DNA of 64,000 nucleotides, from positions 4,030,001 through 4,094,000 of the forward strand of contig NZ_CP102246.1 in NCBI RefSeq assembly GCF_024599795.1, written 5' to 3'. The DNA is from Enterobacter cloacae complex sp. R_G8 (lineage in GTDB: Bacteria; Pseudomonadota; Gammaproteobacteria; Enterobacterales; Enterobacteriaceae). Under the pieces are notes generated by a model, which worked only from the letters and a program-made list of their open reading frames with translations, was not told where the DNA came from and did not search any database. Each line of letters starts with the position of its first letter. The stretch's first letter is position 1. Of the stretch, positions 51,101-60,795 are shown one piece after another. A program made the position numbers and the translations under genes.

Positions 51101-52288
51101 ATGAAAAGCCAGTCACAGATGATTTTTTTGCTTTTTATCGGCTATGTCGTGGTCTACATCGATAAAACCGTAATGGGTTTTGCCCTGCTGCCAATCGAAA
51201 AGGAGTTCGGGCTCACCACCGCGCAGCTGGGCTATATCACCGGGATCTTCTTTCTCGCCTACTCCCTCTTTCAGGTGCCTGCGGGCTGGCTAAACGACAG
51301 AGTCGGCTACAAAACCATGCTGATCCTTTCTCTGTGTGCGCTGGGGATCTTCGCCCTCTGCTTTGGCGCGCTGGGTATGACCTTTGGCCTGCTGCTGGTG
51401 TTTCGCTTTCTCTCCGGCGTGGGGCATTCCGGCTATCCCTGCTCCTGCGCGAAAGCGGTGGTCAGCAATTTTACGCTGGAAAAACGCACCTTCGCCCAGT
51501 CGGTTCTGCTCTCCTCCGCCGGGCTGGCGATGACCGTCGGGCCGATTGTGGCCGTCTCGGCGCTGGCACACCTGGGCTGGCACGCCTCGTTTGTGGCACT
51601 GGGGATCGTGGCCTGCGCCATTGCCCTGCTGATCGCCTTGCGCGTGCCGTATCAGAAACCCGCGCCACGCCAGGCCGCGCACGGGCAACGCGAGGCGCTG
51701 TGGCGTAACCCTACGGTGCTGCTGCTGTTTTTCTCGGTGTTTTGCATCAATATCCCAAGCTATGGCCTGTTGGCCTGGCTGCCTAAATTCTTTGTCCAGA
51801 GCATGGGCATGCCGATTGAGGTGTCCGGTTATATCGTGGCGGCTGGCGGCGCGGGGATCTGGCTTTCATCGTTGTGCACCGGCTGGCTGGTCGGAAAATA
51901 CTTCCACCACCGCGAGCCACAGGTGATTTTGATCTGCGCACTGGTGAGCGCGGCCGCCATTCTCGGCATCTTCCACACCGCCACGGCGGTGAGTGCCAGC
52001 ATCCTGCTGTTTGTGGGGGAGATCTTCCTGATGGCCACCTTTGTGACCGCGTTTACCCTGCCAATGAAACGCCTGCCGGAGAACATCATGGGCTCGGCCA
52101 TCGGTCTGATAAACACCGGAGGGACGCTGGGGGGCTTCGTTTCACCGGTTGTGATTGGCTATCTCGTTGGAAAAAGCCACAGTTATGAAAGCGCATTTAT
52201 TTTCCTGTCACTGGCAATGGTGTGCGCGGGTGTGGCGATAGTGCCACTGATAAAAAAACCTGCACCCTCACTGCCGGTGACTGACTGA
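51101..52288 (+). CDS. MFS transporter
   Basis: Twelve-segment major facilitator of 395 residues ([20 protein letters not shown]). The motif A region reads [13 protein letters not shown], as in anion or organic-acid:proton symporters (ACS-like). Co-transcribed with the downstream M20 hydrolase (11 bases apart), so it probably imports the amide or acyl-amino acid that the hydrolase cleaves. Substrate not identifiable from sequence. Confidence 0.88.
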   Translation: MKSQSQMIFLLFIGYVVVYIDKTVMGFALLPIEKEFGLTTAQLGYITGIFFLAYSLFQVPAGWLNDRVGYKTMLILSLCALGIFALCFGALGMTFGLLLVFRFLSGVGHSGYPCSCAKAVVSNFTLEKRTFAQSVLLSSAGLAMTVGPIVAVSALAHLGWHASFVALGIVACAIALLIALRVPYQKPAPRQAAHGQREALWRNPTVLLLFFSVFCINIPSYGLLAWLPKFFVQSMGMPIEVSGYIVAAGGAGIWLSSLCTGWLVGKYFHHREPQVILICALVSAAAILGIFHTATAVSASILLFVGEIFLMATFVTAFTLPMKRLPENIMGSAIGLINTGGTLGGFVSPVVIGYLVGKSHSYESAFIFLSLAMVCAGVAIVPLIKKPAPSLPVTD

Positions 52289-52299
52289 AGGAGACTGTC

Positions 52300-53481
52300 A
52301 TGAAAAGTAGCACTGAAAACCTTATCCGCGACGTTCACGACGAGGTGATCCGCTGGCGCAGGCATATTCATGCCAACCCGGATCTCTCATTTCAGGAAAA
52401 GCCGACCGCAGATTTTATCGCCCGTGAACTGGCGAATCTGCCGGAGCTGACGATTAGCCGCCCGCTGGAGAACAGCGTGGTGGCGGTATTACAGGGTGAA
52501 AAACCCGGCCCGATGTGGGCACTGCGTGCAGATATCGACGCCCTGCCGCTGCAGGAAGAGAGCGGTGAAGCATTCAGCTCAACCAAACCCGGCGTGATGC
52601 ATGCCTGCGGTCACGATGCCCACACCGCCATGCTGATGGGGGCAGCGAAAGTGCTCTGTCATCTGCGCAGCCAGCTCTGCGGCAGCATCAAGTTTATCTT
52701 CCAGCCTGCCGAAGAAGTGCCACCGGGCGGTGCGCGCGAACTGGTGGAGAAAGGCGTGGTTGACGACGTCGAGAAGATCTTCGGTCTGCACGTTTTTCCG
52801 ACCAGTCCTACCGGTAAAATTACCCTGAAAGAGGGCGTCTATGTCGCCTCCAGCGATAACTTTGATATCACGCTCTTCGGCCAGGGCGGACACGGCTCAA
52901 TGCCGCAGTTCTGCATCGACCCGGTGGTGATCGGCGCTGAAGTCGTCACCGCGCTGCAAAACGTGGTGGCGCGTAATCTCGACCCGATTAACGCCCCGGT
53001 ACTGACCATCGCGACCTTCCAGGCTGGTGACAGCTATAACGTGATCCCGGACAGCGCCCGCCTGGCCGGAACGGTGCGTACGCACAATCAGCAGGTGCGC
53101 GAGCAGGTTCCGCAGCTGATGCAGCGTATTGTCGAGGGCGTCGTCAGTGCCCACGGCGCGCGCTGTGAGATCCGCTGGCAGCAGGGTTACGCCGTTGGCA
53201 ACAACCATGCCGAGACCAATGCCATCGCCAAAGCGGCGATGGCGGCGCATTTTGGAGAAGGAACGCTGCAGCTTGCCGATCGGGCCCTGTTCGGCAGCGA
53301 GGATTTCTCCTCGTATCAGGAGAAGGTTCCGGGAACATTCCTGTTCATCGGCTGCGGCAATGAGGAAAAAGGCGCCGTCTGGAACGTCCATAATCCACAC
53401 TTTCGCATCGACGAGGCCGCGCTGGCGGTGGGCGTGAAAACGCACGTTGCGCTGGTCAGTTCGTTATTTGAGGAGATTTGA
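52300..53481 (+). CDS. M20 family amidohydrolase (hippurate hydrolase/N-acyl amino acid hydrolase type)
   Basis: The 393 residues show the M20D metal-site layout: Cys/His in [12 protein letters not shown], Glu-Glu in [11 protein letters not shown], His in FGLHVFP and the C-terminal His in [11 protein letters not shown] dimerisation insert covers about residues 185-300. Enzymes of this type split N-acyl or aminobenzoyl amino acids. The ATG follows GGAGACTGTC. Second gene of the LysR-MFS-M20 cassette. Confidence 0.9.
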   Translation: MKSSTENLIRDVHDEVIRWRRHIHANPDLSFQEKPTADFIARELANLPELTISRPLENSVVAVLQGEKPGPMWALRADIDALPLQEESGEAFSSTKPGVMHACGHDAHTAMLMGAAKVLCHLRSQLCGSIKFIFQPAEEVPPGGARELVEKGVVDDVEKIFGLHVFPTSPTGKITLKEGVYVASSDNFDITLFGQGGHGSMPQFCIDPVVIGAEVVTALQNVVARNLDPINAPVLTIATFQAGDSYNVIPDSARLAGTVRTHNQQVREQVPQLMQRIVEGVVSAHGARCEIRWQQGYAVGNNHAETNAIAKAAMAAHFGEGTLQLADRALFGSEDFSSYQEKVPGTFLFIGCGNEEKGAVWNVHNPHFRIDEAALAVGVKTHVALVSSLFEEI

Positions 53482-53599
53482 TCCCTCCACTCCTGACATT
53501 GCCCGGCGGTGCGCGGCTTGCGCAGGCCGGTGCAATGGTTGGTAAATTCGTCAATCAGTTCTATAGTCGACACTGTTTCTTAGTAACCAGGACTGACTG

Positions 53600-54709
53600 A
53601 TGCGCTTTAACGGACTGACCAAAGGTTTCTTTATCTTTATTCTCGCCCTCGTGACGTGGGCGTTTTTCGACGTGCTATCGCCCTACTTCTCCGTCATTCT
53701 GTGGGCCGCCATTCTGACCGTCATCTTTAACCCGGTTAAAAACAAGCTGCGCGCCGCGCTGGGGGATCGTAACGGGCTGGCTTCGCTGCTGACTATCGGG
53801 ATCATCTGCCTGATCGTCTTTATCCCGTTGATGGTGATCCTCTCCTCGCTCGCCATAGAGCTGAACGTGGTGTACACCAAACTGCAGGAGAACAACACGC
53901 AATTCCCGGAGGTGGTGGCGAGCATCTTTAACCATCTGCCAGACTGGGCCAGCGGTTTCCTGGCCGATCACAACCTGACCAACGCCGCGCAGATCCAGAA
54001 AAAACTCTCCGATGTCGCCCTGCAGGGCGGGCAGTATCTGGCGGGCAGCGCGTTTCTGATCGGCAAAGGGACCTTTGGCTTTGCCATTAGCTTCGGCATC
54101 ATGCTGTATCTGCTGTTCTTCCTGCTGAAAGACGGGCCGTTCCTGGTGCGCCAGATCCTCGACTCCTTGCCGCTGTCCGATTTCGCCAAACAACACCTGT
54201 TCGCCAAGTTTGTCGGCGTCTCGCGGGCGACGGTAAAAGGCACGGCGGTTGTCGCGGTGGTTCAGGGTACGCTCGGCGGGATTGCGTTTGCCATTGCCGG
54301 TATCGACGGCAGCATCCTCTGGGGTGCGCTGATGGCCTTCCTCTCCCTGGTGCCTGCGGTGGGGTCGGCGATTGTCTGGGTTCCGGCCGCCATTTTCCTC
54401 TTCGCGACGCACCAGATCTGGCAGGGGCTGTTCATTGTCGGCTTCTTCGTGATTATCGTCGGGCTGGTGGACAATATCCTGCGCCCGCTGCTGGTGGGGA
54501 AAGACACCAAAATGCCGGACTACCTGATCCTGATCTCAACGCTTGGCGGGATGGAGCTGTACGGCATTAACGGCTTTGTCATTGGCCCGCTGATTGCCGC
54601 GCTGTTTATCGCCTGCTGGAATCTCTTCTCCGGTCGCGATCACGCGGGTAACGCCGAAGAGCTGGATGCCGCGTTTATTGAAGAGGGAAGAAACCCTCCA
54701 GATTTATAA
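53600..54709 (+). CDS. AI-2E family transporter
   Basis: The 369-residue inner-membrane protein of the AI-2E/UPF0118 family has an N-terminal pair of segments, a soluble loop (about 75-150) and a C-terminal block with the LVDNILRPLLVGK signature. Family members include TqsA and sodium/proton antiporters, so no substrate is assigned. It is not E. coli YdiK. It ends in a clear terminator and is likely transcribed alone. Confidence 0.88.
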   Translation: MRFNGLTKGFFIFILALVTWAFFDVLSPYFSVILWAAILTVIFNPVKNKLRAALGDRNGLASLLTIGIICLIVFIPLMVILSSLAIELNVVYTKLQENNTQFPEVVASIFNHLPDWASGFLADHNLTNAAQIQKKLSDVALQGGQYLAGSAFLIGKGTFGFAISFGIMLYLLFFLLKDGPFLVRQILDSLPLSDFAKQHLFAKFVGVSRATVKGTAVVAVVQGTLGGIAFAIAGIDGSILWGALMAFLSLVPAVGSAIVWVPAAIFLFATHQIWQGLFIVGFFVIIVGLVDNILRPLLVGKDTKMPDYLILISTLGGMELYGINGFVIGPLIAALFIACWNLFSGRDHAGNAEELDAAFIEEGRNPPDL

Positions 54710-54733
54710 ATCACTGACGATAACCTTCCAGAC

Positions 54734-54759
54734 AGGCGGCGCTGTGCCGCCTTTTTTTT
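54734..54759 (+). terminator. Terminator after the AI-2E family gene
   Basis: Stem AGGCGGC / GCCGCCT with a five-base loop followed by eight T residues. Confidence 0.9.
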
Positions 54760-54829
54760 CGCCTTAAATCAAACGTTTTCTATAATTTGAAAGAACGCCA
54801 TCCTTCTTTGGTCGTAAAAGGATCACCAG

Positions 54830-56614
54830 GTGCGAATCGCGACGATAACAAACTGGGCCTACGGTGCCACGGTCTGCCTGACCCTCGCTTCCGGCATCAT
54901 CATGCTGATGGCGTCCAATGCCGATACCCTTGAGCGTAAGGCCGTTGAACAGCGGCAGATATTTGATCAGCTTACGGAAGAAATCGAAATCGAGGTCTGG
55001 GCACAGTCCGATTTAGCCCGCCTGTACGTGATTAAAAAAGATCCGCAAATTCTCAGGGAATACAATCAGTCAGAGAAAACCCTGAAGAACACCGAACTCC
55101 GGCTGGATAAACTGCAGGATGTTGGCGCGTCAGATGATGAACTCTCCTTACTGCATGAAGGGATAAAAATCGTCGATGCGTTACAGGACGAGCAGCAGGC
55201 CGCACTCACCAGCATGGCGCGAGGCGAAGACGCGCAGGCCATTGCCCTGCTCTACGGTATGCCCTATGAACAGGAGCTGGAACGCGCCCAGAATCAGATT
55301 GAGCACTTCCGCCAGATACTCGACAAGCGGGTGATCGCTTCCGTTCAGGAGGCGACGAAAAAATCGAAAGCGCTGCGTACGGCTTCTGAGATGATGGTCG
55401 GTCTTACTGCCCTTCTTTTCCTGTTTGTGCTTGGTTTTATCTTAAAACGCCGCGTGCTGCGCCCGGTGGTACGCCTGAGCGATGTGGTGCACCGTCTCGC
55501 GTCGCAGGATTACGCGGTTGAAACACCCAATTTCAACCAGATTGATGAGATTGGCGATATGGCGCAGGCCATCCGGATCTTTCGTGAAAATGGCCTCGCA
55601 CGACAGCGACTGGAAAAAGAGCGCGACGCCGACTGGGCCATTCGCGAGCTGCTGGCCCGCATGACCCAGCGGCTGCAGGGGTGTGAGAATTTTGCGGACG
55701 TGATTAACGTAGCGGAGCTGTTCGCCCCCAATATCGCGCCGGGGATTGCCGGGCGGCTCTATATTCTCGACCGCGATCCGTGGCAGATGCGCTGCGTCGC
55801 ACAGTGGCTTTCGCCACCGGGTGACGATACACCTTTCCATCCCGATGAATGCTGGGCGGTCAGACGCGGGCAGAGCCATCCGCCCGTGAACGGCGAGCCG
55901 GATATCGCCTGCTACCATCTACCGGCGTCGCACACGCATACGTCGCTGTGCGTCCCTATGATTGCTCAGGGCGAAGCCATTGGCTTGCTCTCCTTACAGA
56001 ATATCACCGCGGAAAATGCCCCTTCCCGCGCCTATCTGGAGCTGATGGCTGAAGCGCTCGGCCTGGCGCTGGCCAACCAACGTCTGCGCGATGCCCTGCT
56101 GGAAAAAGCCCTCTTCGATCCGCTCACCGGCTTGCGTAACCGCCATCATCTGGAAGACACCCTGCGCACCCAAATGGCGCAGGCGGTGCGCAATGAAGAG
56201 CCGGTAAGCTGCCTGATGATCGACATCGACCACTTCAAAAGCATCAATGACCGCTTTGGTCATGAAGCGGGCGATCAGGTCATCAAAAGCGTGGCCTCCA
56301 TCGTACAACGCGCCGTACACGACAGCGGGCTGGCGTTCCGCTATGGCGGCGAAGAGTTTCTGGTGCTGCTTTCCGGCGTCGATGAAGAGGCGGCGCAGGC
56401 GTGCGCCAAAGAGATTTATAACGGCGTGCATGAGCTGTCGCTGCGCTATGGGCTTTCAGAGATTGGCCCGGTGGATGTGTCGATTGGCGTCGCCAGCTAT
56501 CCGCAGCACGCTCAGAGCGATAACCTGCTGCGCGCTGCCGACGTGGCCTTATACCGGGCGAAAGAGCTGGGCCGTTCGCGTATTGTGAGCTTTGGGATGC
56601 TGGAGGCGGGCTGA
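54830..56614 (+). CDS. Diguanylate cyclase with membrane sensor, HAMP, GAF and GGDEF domains
   Basis: The 594 residues start at a GTG with AAAGGA upstream. Domain order: TM1 (about 10-28), periplasmic helical sensor (to about 183), TM2 (about 184-203), HAMP (about 204-257), GAF (about 275-420) and GGDEF (about 425-590). The active motif is GGEEF (residues 506-510). At the I-site position the residues are HDSG instead of RxxD, so product inhibition is probably lost. It also has the IDIDHFKSINDRFGHEAGD metal and substrate region. Not linked to other c-di-GMP genes; the signal is unknown. Confidence 0.9.
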   Translation: MRIATITNWAYGATVCLTLASGIIMLMASNADTLERKAVEQRQIFDQLTEEIEIEVWAQSDLARLYVIKKDPQILREYNQSEKTLKNTELRLDKLQDVGASDDELSLLHEGIKIVDALQDEQQAALTSMARGEDAQAIALLYGMPYEQELERAQNQIEHFRQILDKRVIASVQEATKKSKALRTASEMMVGLTALLFLFVLGFILKRRVLRPVVRLSDVVHRLASQDYAVETPNFNQIDEIGDMAQAIRIFRENGLARQRLEKERDADWAIRELLARMTQRLQGCENFADVINVAELFAPNIAPGIAGRLYILDRDPWQMRCVAQWLSPPGDDTPFHPDECWAVRRGQSHPPVNGEPDIACYHLPASHTHTSLCVPMIAQGEAIGLLSLQNITAENAPSRAYLELMAEALGLALANQRLRDALLEKALFDPLTGLRNRHHLEDTLRTQMAQAVRNEEPVSCLMIDIDHFKSINDRFGHEAGDQVIKSVASIVQRAVHDSGLAFRYGGEEFLVLLSGVDEEAAQACAKEIYNGVHELSLRYGLSEIGPVDVSIGVASYPQHAQSDNLLRAADVALYRAKELGRSRIVSFGMLEAG

Positions 56615-56645
56615 CGCTGATTCACGCGCCCTGACCTTCCCCGGC

Positions 56646-57164
56646 TCAGGCGCGCGTGATCGCCCAAAGCACCACAATCCCCAGCGCATTGCTCCGCTTT
56701 TCCACGTACAGGGTGGAGTTGGAATAAACGTTACCCTTCGGGTTACAGATGCGGATCTCTTTTTTTAATTCCGGCTCGTAGACTTCCGCCCCCGAGCAGC
56801 TGTGACGGGTACTGGATTCATACCGGTAAGGTTTGCTCCATGAGGAATAGTCCCCCTCCAGTAGCCAGGCCGTTGTAAAAATCACGAACATGGCAACCGG
56901 CAGGCTGCAAATGAAGAAGCCGAGGTATAGTTTTACCGCGCCAGCAAGGCGCTTACCTTTCAGTCGTCCCTTTCTGATGAAAATAACCATCGGCACCAGT
57001 GCCAGCAGCAACGCCCCACAGGCCAGATACTGCTCCCCGCGGATCGTAAGGTATGTTACGCGATAAACGTTAACTGACCAGACCACAAAACCAGATAGCA
57101 GGGCTACACCGCCCGCGATGAGTGGGAGCCAAAAGGTATAAGTCTCTTTTTTCATTGTGGGCAT
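56646..57164 (-). CDS. Hypothetical membrane protein downstream of LysR
   Basis: About 172 residues with three hydrophobic segments (roughly 12-33, 46-64 and 80-101) followed by a soluble C-terminal part (about 102-172) with two cysteines. No family is recognised. It starts 7 bases after the LysR stop and is in the same operon. An ATG at 57155 (MKKETYTFW) is an equally good start and has the better ribosome-site spacing. Confidence 0.6.
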   Translation of the reverse strand: MPTMKKETYTFWLPLIAGGVALLSGFVVWSVNVYRVTYLTIRGEQYLACGALLLALVPMVIFIRKGRLKGKRLAGAVKLYLGFFICSLPVAMFVIFTTAWLLEGDYSSWSKPYRYESSTRHSCSGAEVYEPELKKEIRICNPKGNVYSNSTLYVEKRSNALGIVVLWAITRA

Positions 57165-57171
57165 GTCCCTG

Positions 57172-58071
57172 TCATTTTTGGGTGGTCAGAAGATCAATCA
57201 TCGCCCGGGTGGCCGCCGACTGGCGTCGGTGTGGTGCGAAGAGCACGGAGAACGGCCGCGACCGTCCACGCAGGTGTGGCAGCACCTCGACTAACTGACC
57301 GCGCTGTATCCTGTCGCGGACGATAAATTCATAGCTCTGGCAGATCCCCATCCCCTGCTCCGCCAGCGAAACCACGCCGAGTACATCATCGGAGATTTCG
57401 ATAGTTGAACCCGGCAGCCAGTCAATATCACGTTCCTCATCACGAAACACCCAGGGGGCGATGCGTCCGGTACGCGGCATGATAAAGGGCAGACAGGTGT
57501 GGCGATGCAACTCCTCCAGCGTCTGCGGGCTCCCCATGCGGTGCAGGTAATCAGGCGATGCGACCAGCAGCAGCGCCGCGTCCTCCAGCTTGCGCGCGAC
57601 TAACCCACTGTCGGGCAACTGGCCCAGGCGAATCGCCAGATCGAATCCCTCCGCAATCAGATCCACGTTGCGATTGGTGATGTTCAGCTCCACCTTTACG
57701 CGTGGATAGTGTTGGGCAAAGCGCGCCAGCAGCGGCGGCAGACGGTAGTGCCCATAGGTGGTTGGAACGCTCATTCGCACGCGACCGGTCAGCTCGTCTT
57801 CCAGGCCCCGCCCCTCGCGTTCGGCGTCATCAAGCAGTGCAAACGCAGACCTCGCCTGCTCCAGATAAACGCGTCCGGCCTCCGTCAGCCCCACGCGGCG
57901 GGTCGTTCGCTGTAATAACTGCCGTCCAAGACGCGCTTCCAGGCGGGAAACCGCGCGACTCAGGACAGAGGGTGTGGTGGAAAGGACAACCGCTGCGGCA
58001 GTAAAAGAGCCGTGTTCAACAACAGTAATGAAGACTTCAACGTCTCCGAGATAATCGAATTTGCGGCTCAT
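57172..58071 (-). CDS. LysR-type regulator
   Basis: The 299 residues begin MSRKFDYLGDVEVFITVVEHGSF with the HTH region (SFTAAAVVLSTTPSVLSRAV) and a LysR substrate domain of the CrgA-like subgroup (NRNVDLIAEGFDLAIRLGQL). It is divergent from the royal-jelly-type protein gene, which is its most likely target. The membrane protein gene follows in the same operon. Confidence 0.9.
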   Translation of the reverse strand: MSRKFDYLGDVEVFITVVEHGSFTAAAVVLSTTPSVLSRAVSRLEARLGRQLLQRTTRRVGLTEAGRVYLEQARSAFALLDDAEREGRGLEDELTGRVRMSVPTTYGHYRLPPLLARFAQHYPRVKVELNITNRNVDLIAEGFDLAIRLGQLPDSGLVARKLEDAALLLVASPDYLHRMGSPQTLEELHRHTCLPFIMPRTGRIAPWVFRDEERDIDWLPGSTIEISDDVLGVVSLAEQGMGICQSYEFIVRDRIQRGQLVEVLPHLRGRSRPFSVLFAPHRRQSAATRAMIDLLTTQK

Positions 58072-58179
58072 TTTGCTCTTTCAGGAACAAATGTTTTTCA
58101 ATCTGGCTAATTTATCCCCTCCGGAGTGATGAGTAAAGTGACCGGCATTCATCACCAGAACCTGTCACTGGAGACTGTC

Positions 58180-59397
58180 ATGTCCAACCGTACCCGCAGT
58201 TTTTCCGCCATTGCGATGGCGGCGTTGTTCGCTTTCCCGGTCTTCGCCAGCGCGGCGAATTCCCTGCCCCTTGAGCGCTGGCGCAGCTATGCTGGCGTGA
58301 GCTGGGATACCCCCCAGAATGGGCAAACCCCGACGCGGTTTTCCGGCTCGGTTAACGCGCCCATTGCCGGTATCCATTTTGATGCAAAGGGCCGGGCCTT
58401 TATCAGTACGCCCCGGCTGGTTTCTGCCGCCGCACCCGCCACGCTGAGCATTCTGGATACGACGGTTCCGTCCGGCCCTGCCCGCCTGACGGCGTTTCCG
58501 TCCCGCGAGGGGAACGCGGTAAACACCGATCCCGCGCAGAACCTGCGCAACGTGCTTGGCTTTTATATTGATCGTCAAAACGGCTGGCTATGGGCGCTGG
58601 ACATGGGGTTTGTCGCGGGCGAAGCGGAGTCGCCCGCGGGCTCGCAGAAACTGGTCGTACTGGATCTCAACACGGGCCGCACCCTTAAACGTATCGCCCT
58701 GGATGGCGTGGCGGACCGCAAAGCCAGCTTCCTGAACGATGTGGTTGTCGATGAGAAACGCCGTGTCGCCTATATCTCCGACAGCGGATCGCGGAGCGCA
58801 CCGGAAAACCGCGTGGGCCTTATCGTCGTTGATTTCGCCACCGGCACGGCACGACGGTTGCTCGACCGTCACCCTGCGCTACAGATTGAGCCGGGCGTGA
58901 AGGTGGTTTCACACGGTGCGGAGGTCTGGCCGGGCAAACCCTTACTGATTGGCATCAACGGCATCGCACTCTCTCCGGATGCGGGCACGCTGTACTGGAC
59001 AGTTACAACCGGAACCCATGCCTGGGCAGTGCCTACGACATTGCTGAGGCAGCCGGAGTCAACCGATGCGCAGATTGCCACCGGTATCCAGGATCTTGGC
59101 GTGGTGGGTGGTAACACCGACGGTATCGTGACCGATGCAAAGGGCAACCTCTATATCACCGATGTCACCCGCAACGGCATTGTCCGCTTTGATCCGAAGA
59201 ACCGTTCCATGTCACTCATCGCCGCCAGCGAGGACGTCCATTGGCCGGATACCCCGGCAATCCGCCCGGACGGGGATCTGATCTTTACCTCGAGTCGCCT
59301 TAACGACCATTTCGCGGGAGCCGTTAAATCAGGAGAGGAACGCTATGATTTATGGCGTTTGCCTCTCGGTGCTTCGCAGAATAAAAACGAACAATAA
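58180..59397 (+). CDS. Exported yellow/major royal jelly protein family protein (SMP-30-like beta-propeller)
   Basis: The 405-residue precursor from MSNRTRSFSAIAMAAL has a signal peptide (cleavage about SAANS, residue 26). The mature part is a beta-propeller with RNVLGFYIDRQNGWLWALD, FLNDVVVDEKRR, YISDSGS and GIALSPD motifs characteristic of the bacterial MRJP/yellow group. Relatives include gluconolactonase-like enzymes but no activity is assigned. GGAGACTGTC supports this start over one 54 bases upstream. Confidence 0.85.
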   Translation: MSNRTRSFSAIAMAALFAFPVFASAANSLPLERWRSYAGVSWDTPQNGQTPTRFSGSVNAPIAGIHFDAKGRAFISTPRLVSAAAPATLSILDTTVPSGPARLTAFPSREGNAVNTDPAQNLRNVLGFYIDRQNGWLWALDMGFVAGEAESPAGSQKLVVLDLNTGRTLKRIALDGVADRKASFLNDVVVDEKRRVAYISDSGSRSAPENRVGLIVVDFATGTARRLLDRHPALQIEPGVKVVSHGAEVWPGKPLLIGINGIALSPDAGTLYWTVTTGTHAWAVPTTLLRQPESTDAQIATGIQDLGVVGGNTDGIVTDAKGNLYITDVTRNGIVRFDPKNRSMSLIAASEDVHWPDTPAIRPDGDLIFTSSRLNDHFAGAVKSGEERYDLWRLPLGASQNKNEQ

Positions 59398-59431
59398 AAT
59401 GCCCGTGCAGGGCAAATACTGAGTGACTGCG

Positions 59432-59460
59432 ACGCCACCCATCGGGTGGCGTTCGTTTTG
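59432..59460 (+). terminator. Terminator after the MRJP-family gene
   Basis: A 9-bp stem ACGCCACCC / GGGTGGCGT with an ATC loop, followed by TCGTTTTG. Confidence 0.85.
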
Positions 59461-59721
59461 CGTTTACGGTCAGCCTGGCAAAAAAGATAAACTTTTCGTG
59501 ATATTCTTTTGTTAACGCACACGCCTTATATAATCAAATTAACCTGGTCTGACGCATGCGTTAAATCTATTACCCTCCATGACGGGTATTAATACTGGGT
59601 TAGTCCTGCCGCGATGAGATAAAAATAATCGTCTCATCTTTCATCCTTAATTTAATTACTGTTGCGCACACTCGTAATATGCGCGTGGCGTGCATTACTG
59701 TTTTGCAATGGAAAAACGTCT
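59461..59721. other. Promoter region of the catalase-like gene
   Basis: Intergenic. It contains an inverted repeat GATGAGA / TCTCATC (59613-59619 / 59632-59638) around an A-rich centre. No gene seen. The repeat could be an operator or the stem of a regulatory leader. Confidence 0.45.
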
Positions 59722-60795
59722 ATGTCGAAACTGGATTTGAGATCCAAAAAAACCTGGGGAGCGCTGGCGTCTATCGCCGTTGTCGCGGGCACACTGGCAG
59801 GCGCATTTGCGTGGACAGCAGGATGGTTTGGATCACGTACTGTCAGTCAGGCACTGGTCGGTGAAACACCAACGCCATTTCCACCAGGCTTTCGCCGCGC
59901 ACATGGTAAAGGGATCTGTTTTGCCGGAACGTTCGTTCCGAATGGTTCCGCAGTTTCGCTGTCATCCTCTCGCCTCTTCTCGCAGCAGAAAGTTCCCGTG
60001 GTGGGACGATTCTCCATTGGTACTGGCGATCCCCATGCTCCGGATAGCACGACGAAAACGCTGAGCATGGCACTGCTGCTGAAGACGGACGACAAACAGC
60101 AATGGCGGATGGCGATGAACAACGAGCCTTACTTCGCCACCCACAATCCGGAAGGATTCCTGGCCTTGCGCAAAGCAACCGCTGTTGACGCGGCCACCGG
60201 CAAGCCGGATCCGCAACGTATCGCAGACTTTTTGCAAGCGTACCCGGAAGCGGAAAAATACCTTAAATGGGCGGCACAAAAACCCGCTCCCGGCAGCTTC
60301 GCCGGTGCGACGTTTTACAGCATTAACGCCTTCTACCTGGTGAACGCGCAGGGGGATCGACAACCGGTTCGCTGGATGATGCGCCCGCACGATCCTTTCA
60401 TGTCGCTGAGCGATGAACAACGGCAGAAAGCCGATGACAACTTCCTGTTTGAAAACCTGCAACAGAGGCTGGCTCAGAAACCCCTTTACTGGGATTACGT
60501 TCTACAGCTCGCACAACCGGGCGATCCGGTGGATGACCCTTCGCAGCCCTGGCCGAACGATCGCAAGCAGCTCGTGGCCGGCACGCTGGAAGTGACTCGC
60601 GTCGAAGCGCAATCCCAGGGTGCGTGCCGCGACGTTAACTTTGACCCCTCGATCGTTCCTGCGGGTGTGGCGGTATCGAACGATCCCATCTTAAACGCGC
60701 GTTCCGCTGCCTATTCGCACTCGTTCAGTCGCCGTGAGCGGGAAATCGGCTACGGCAAAGCAACCGAAGCCGTGCAAAAGCAGGAGGTTAAATGA
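59722..60795 (+). CDS. Membrane-anchored catalase family peroxidase (SrpA-like)
   Basis: The 357-residue protein has one N-terminal hydrophobic segment (about 14-33), which suggests anchoring with the heme domain in the periplasm. The shortened catalase fold keeps the distal histidine in RRAHGKGICFAG, while a proximal RSAAY motif supplies the candidate heme-ligand tyrosine. It lacks the NADPH-binding and C-terminal flavodoxin regions of KatE-type enzymes. The start at 59722 is used because an upstream in-frame start lacks support. It overlaps the cytochrome gene by four bases. Confidence 0.85.
   Translation: MSKLDLRSKKTWGALASIAVVAGTLAGAFAWTAGWFGSRTVSQALVGETPTPFPPGFRRAHGKGICFAGTFVPNGSAVSLSSSRLFSQQKVPVVGRFSIGTGDPHAPDSTTKTLSMALLLKTDDKQQWRMAMNNEPYFATHNPEGFLALRKATAVDAATGKPDPQRIADFLQAYPEAEKYLKWAAQKPAPGSFAGATFYSINAFYLVNAQGDRQPVRWMMRPHDPFMSLSDEQRQKADDNFLFENLQQRLAQKPLYWDYVLQLAQPGDPVDDPSQPWPNDRKQLVAGTLEVTRVEAQSQGACRDVNFDPSIVPAGVAVSNDPILNARSAAYSHSFSRREREIGYGKATEAVQKQEVK

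Noticed and set aside
53675..54412. 245-codon minus-strand frame inside the AI-2E family gene
   Set aside because: Shadow of the membrane protein gene; no start signal or family likeness.
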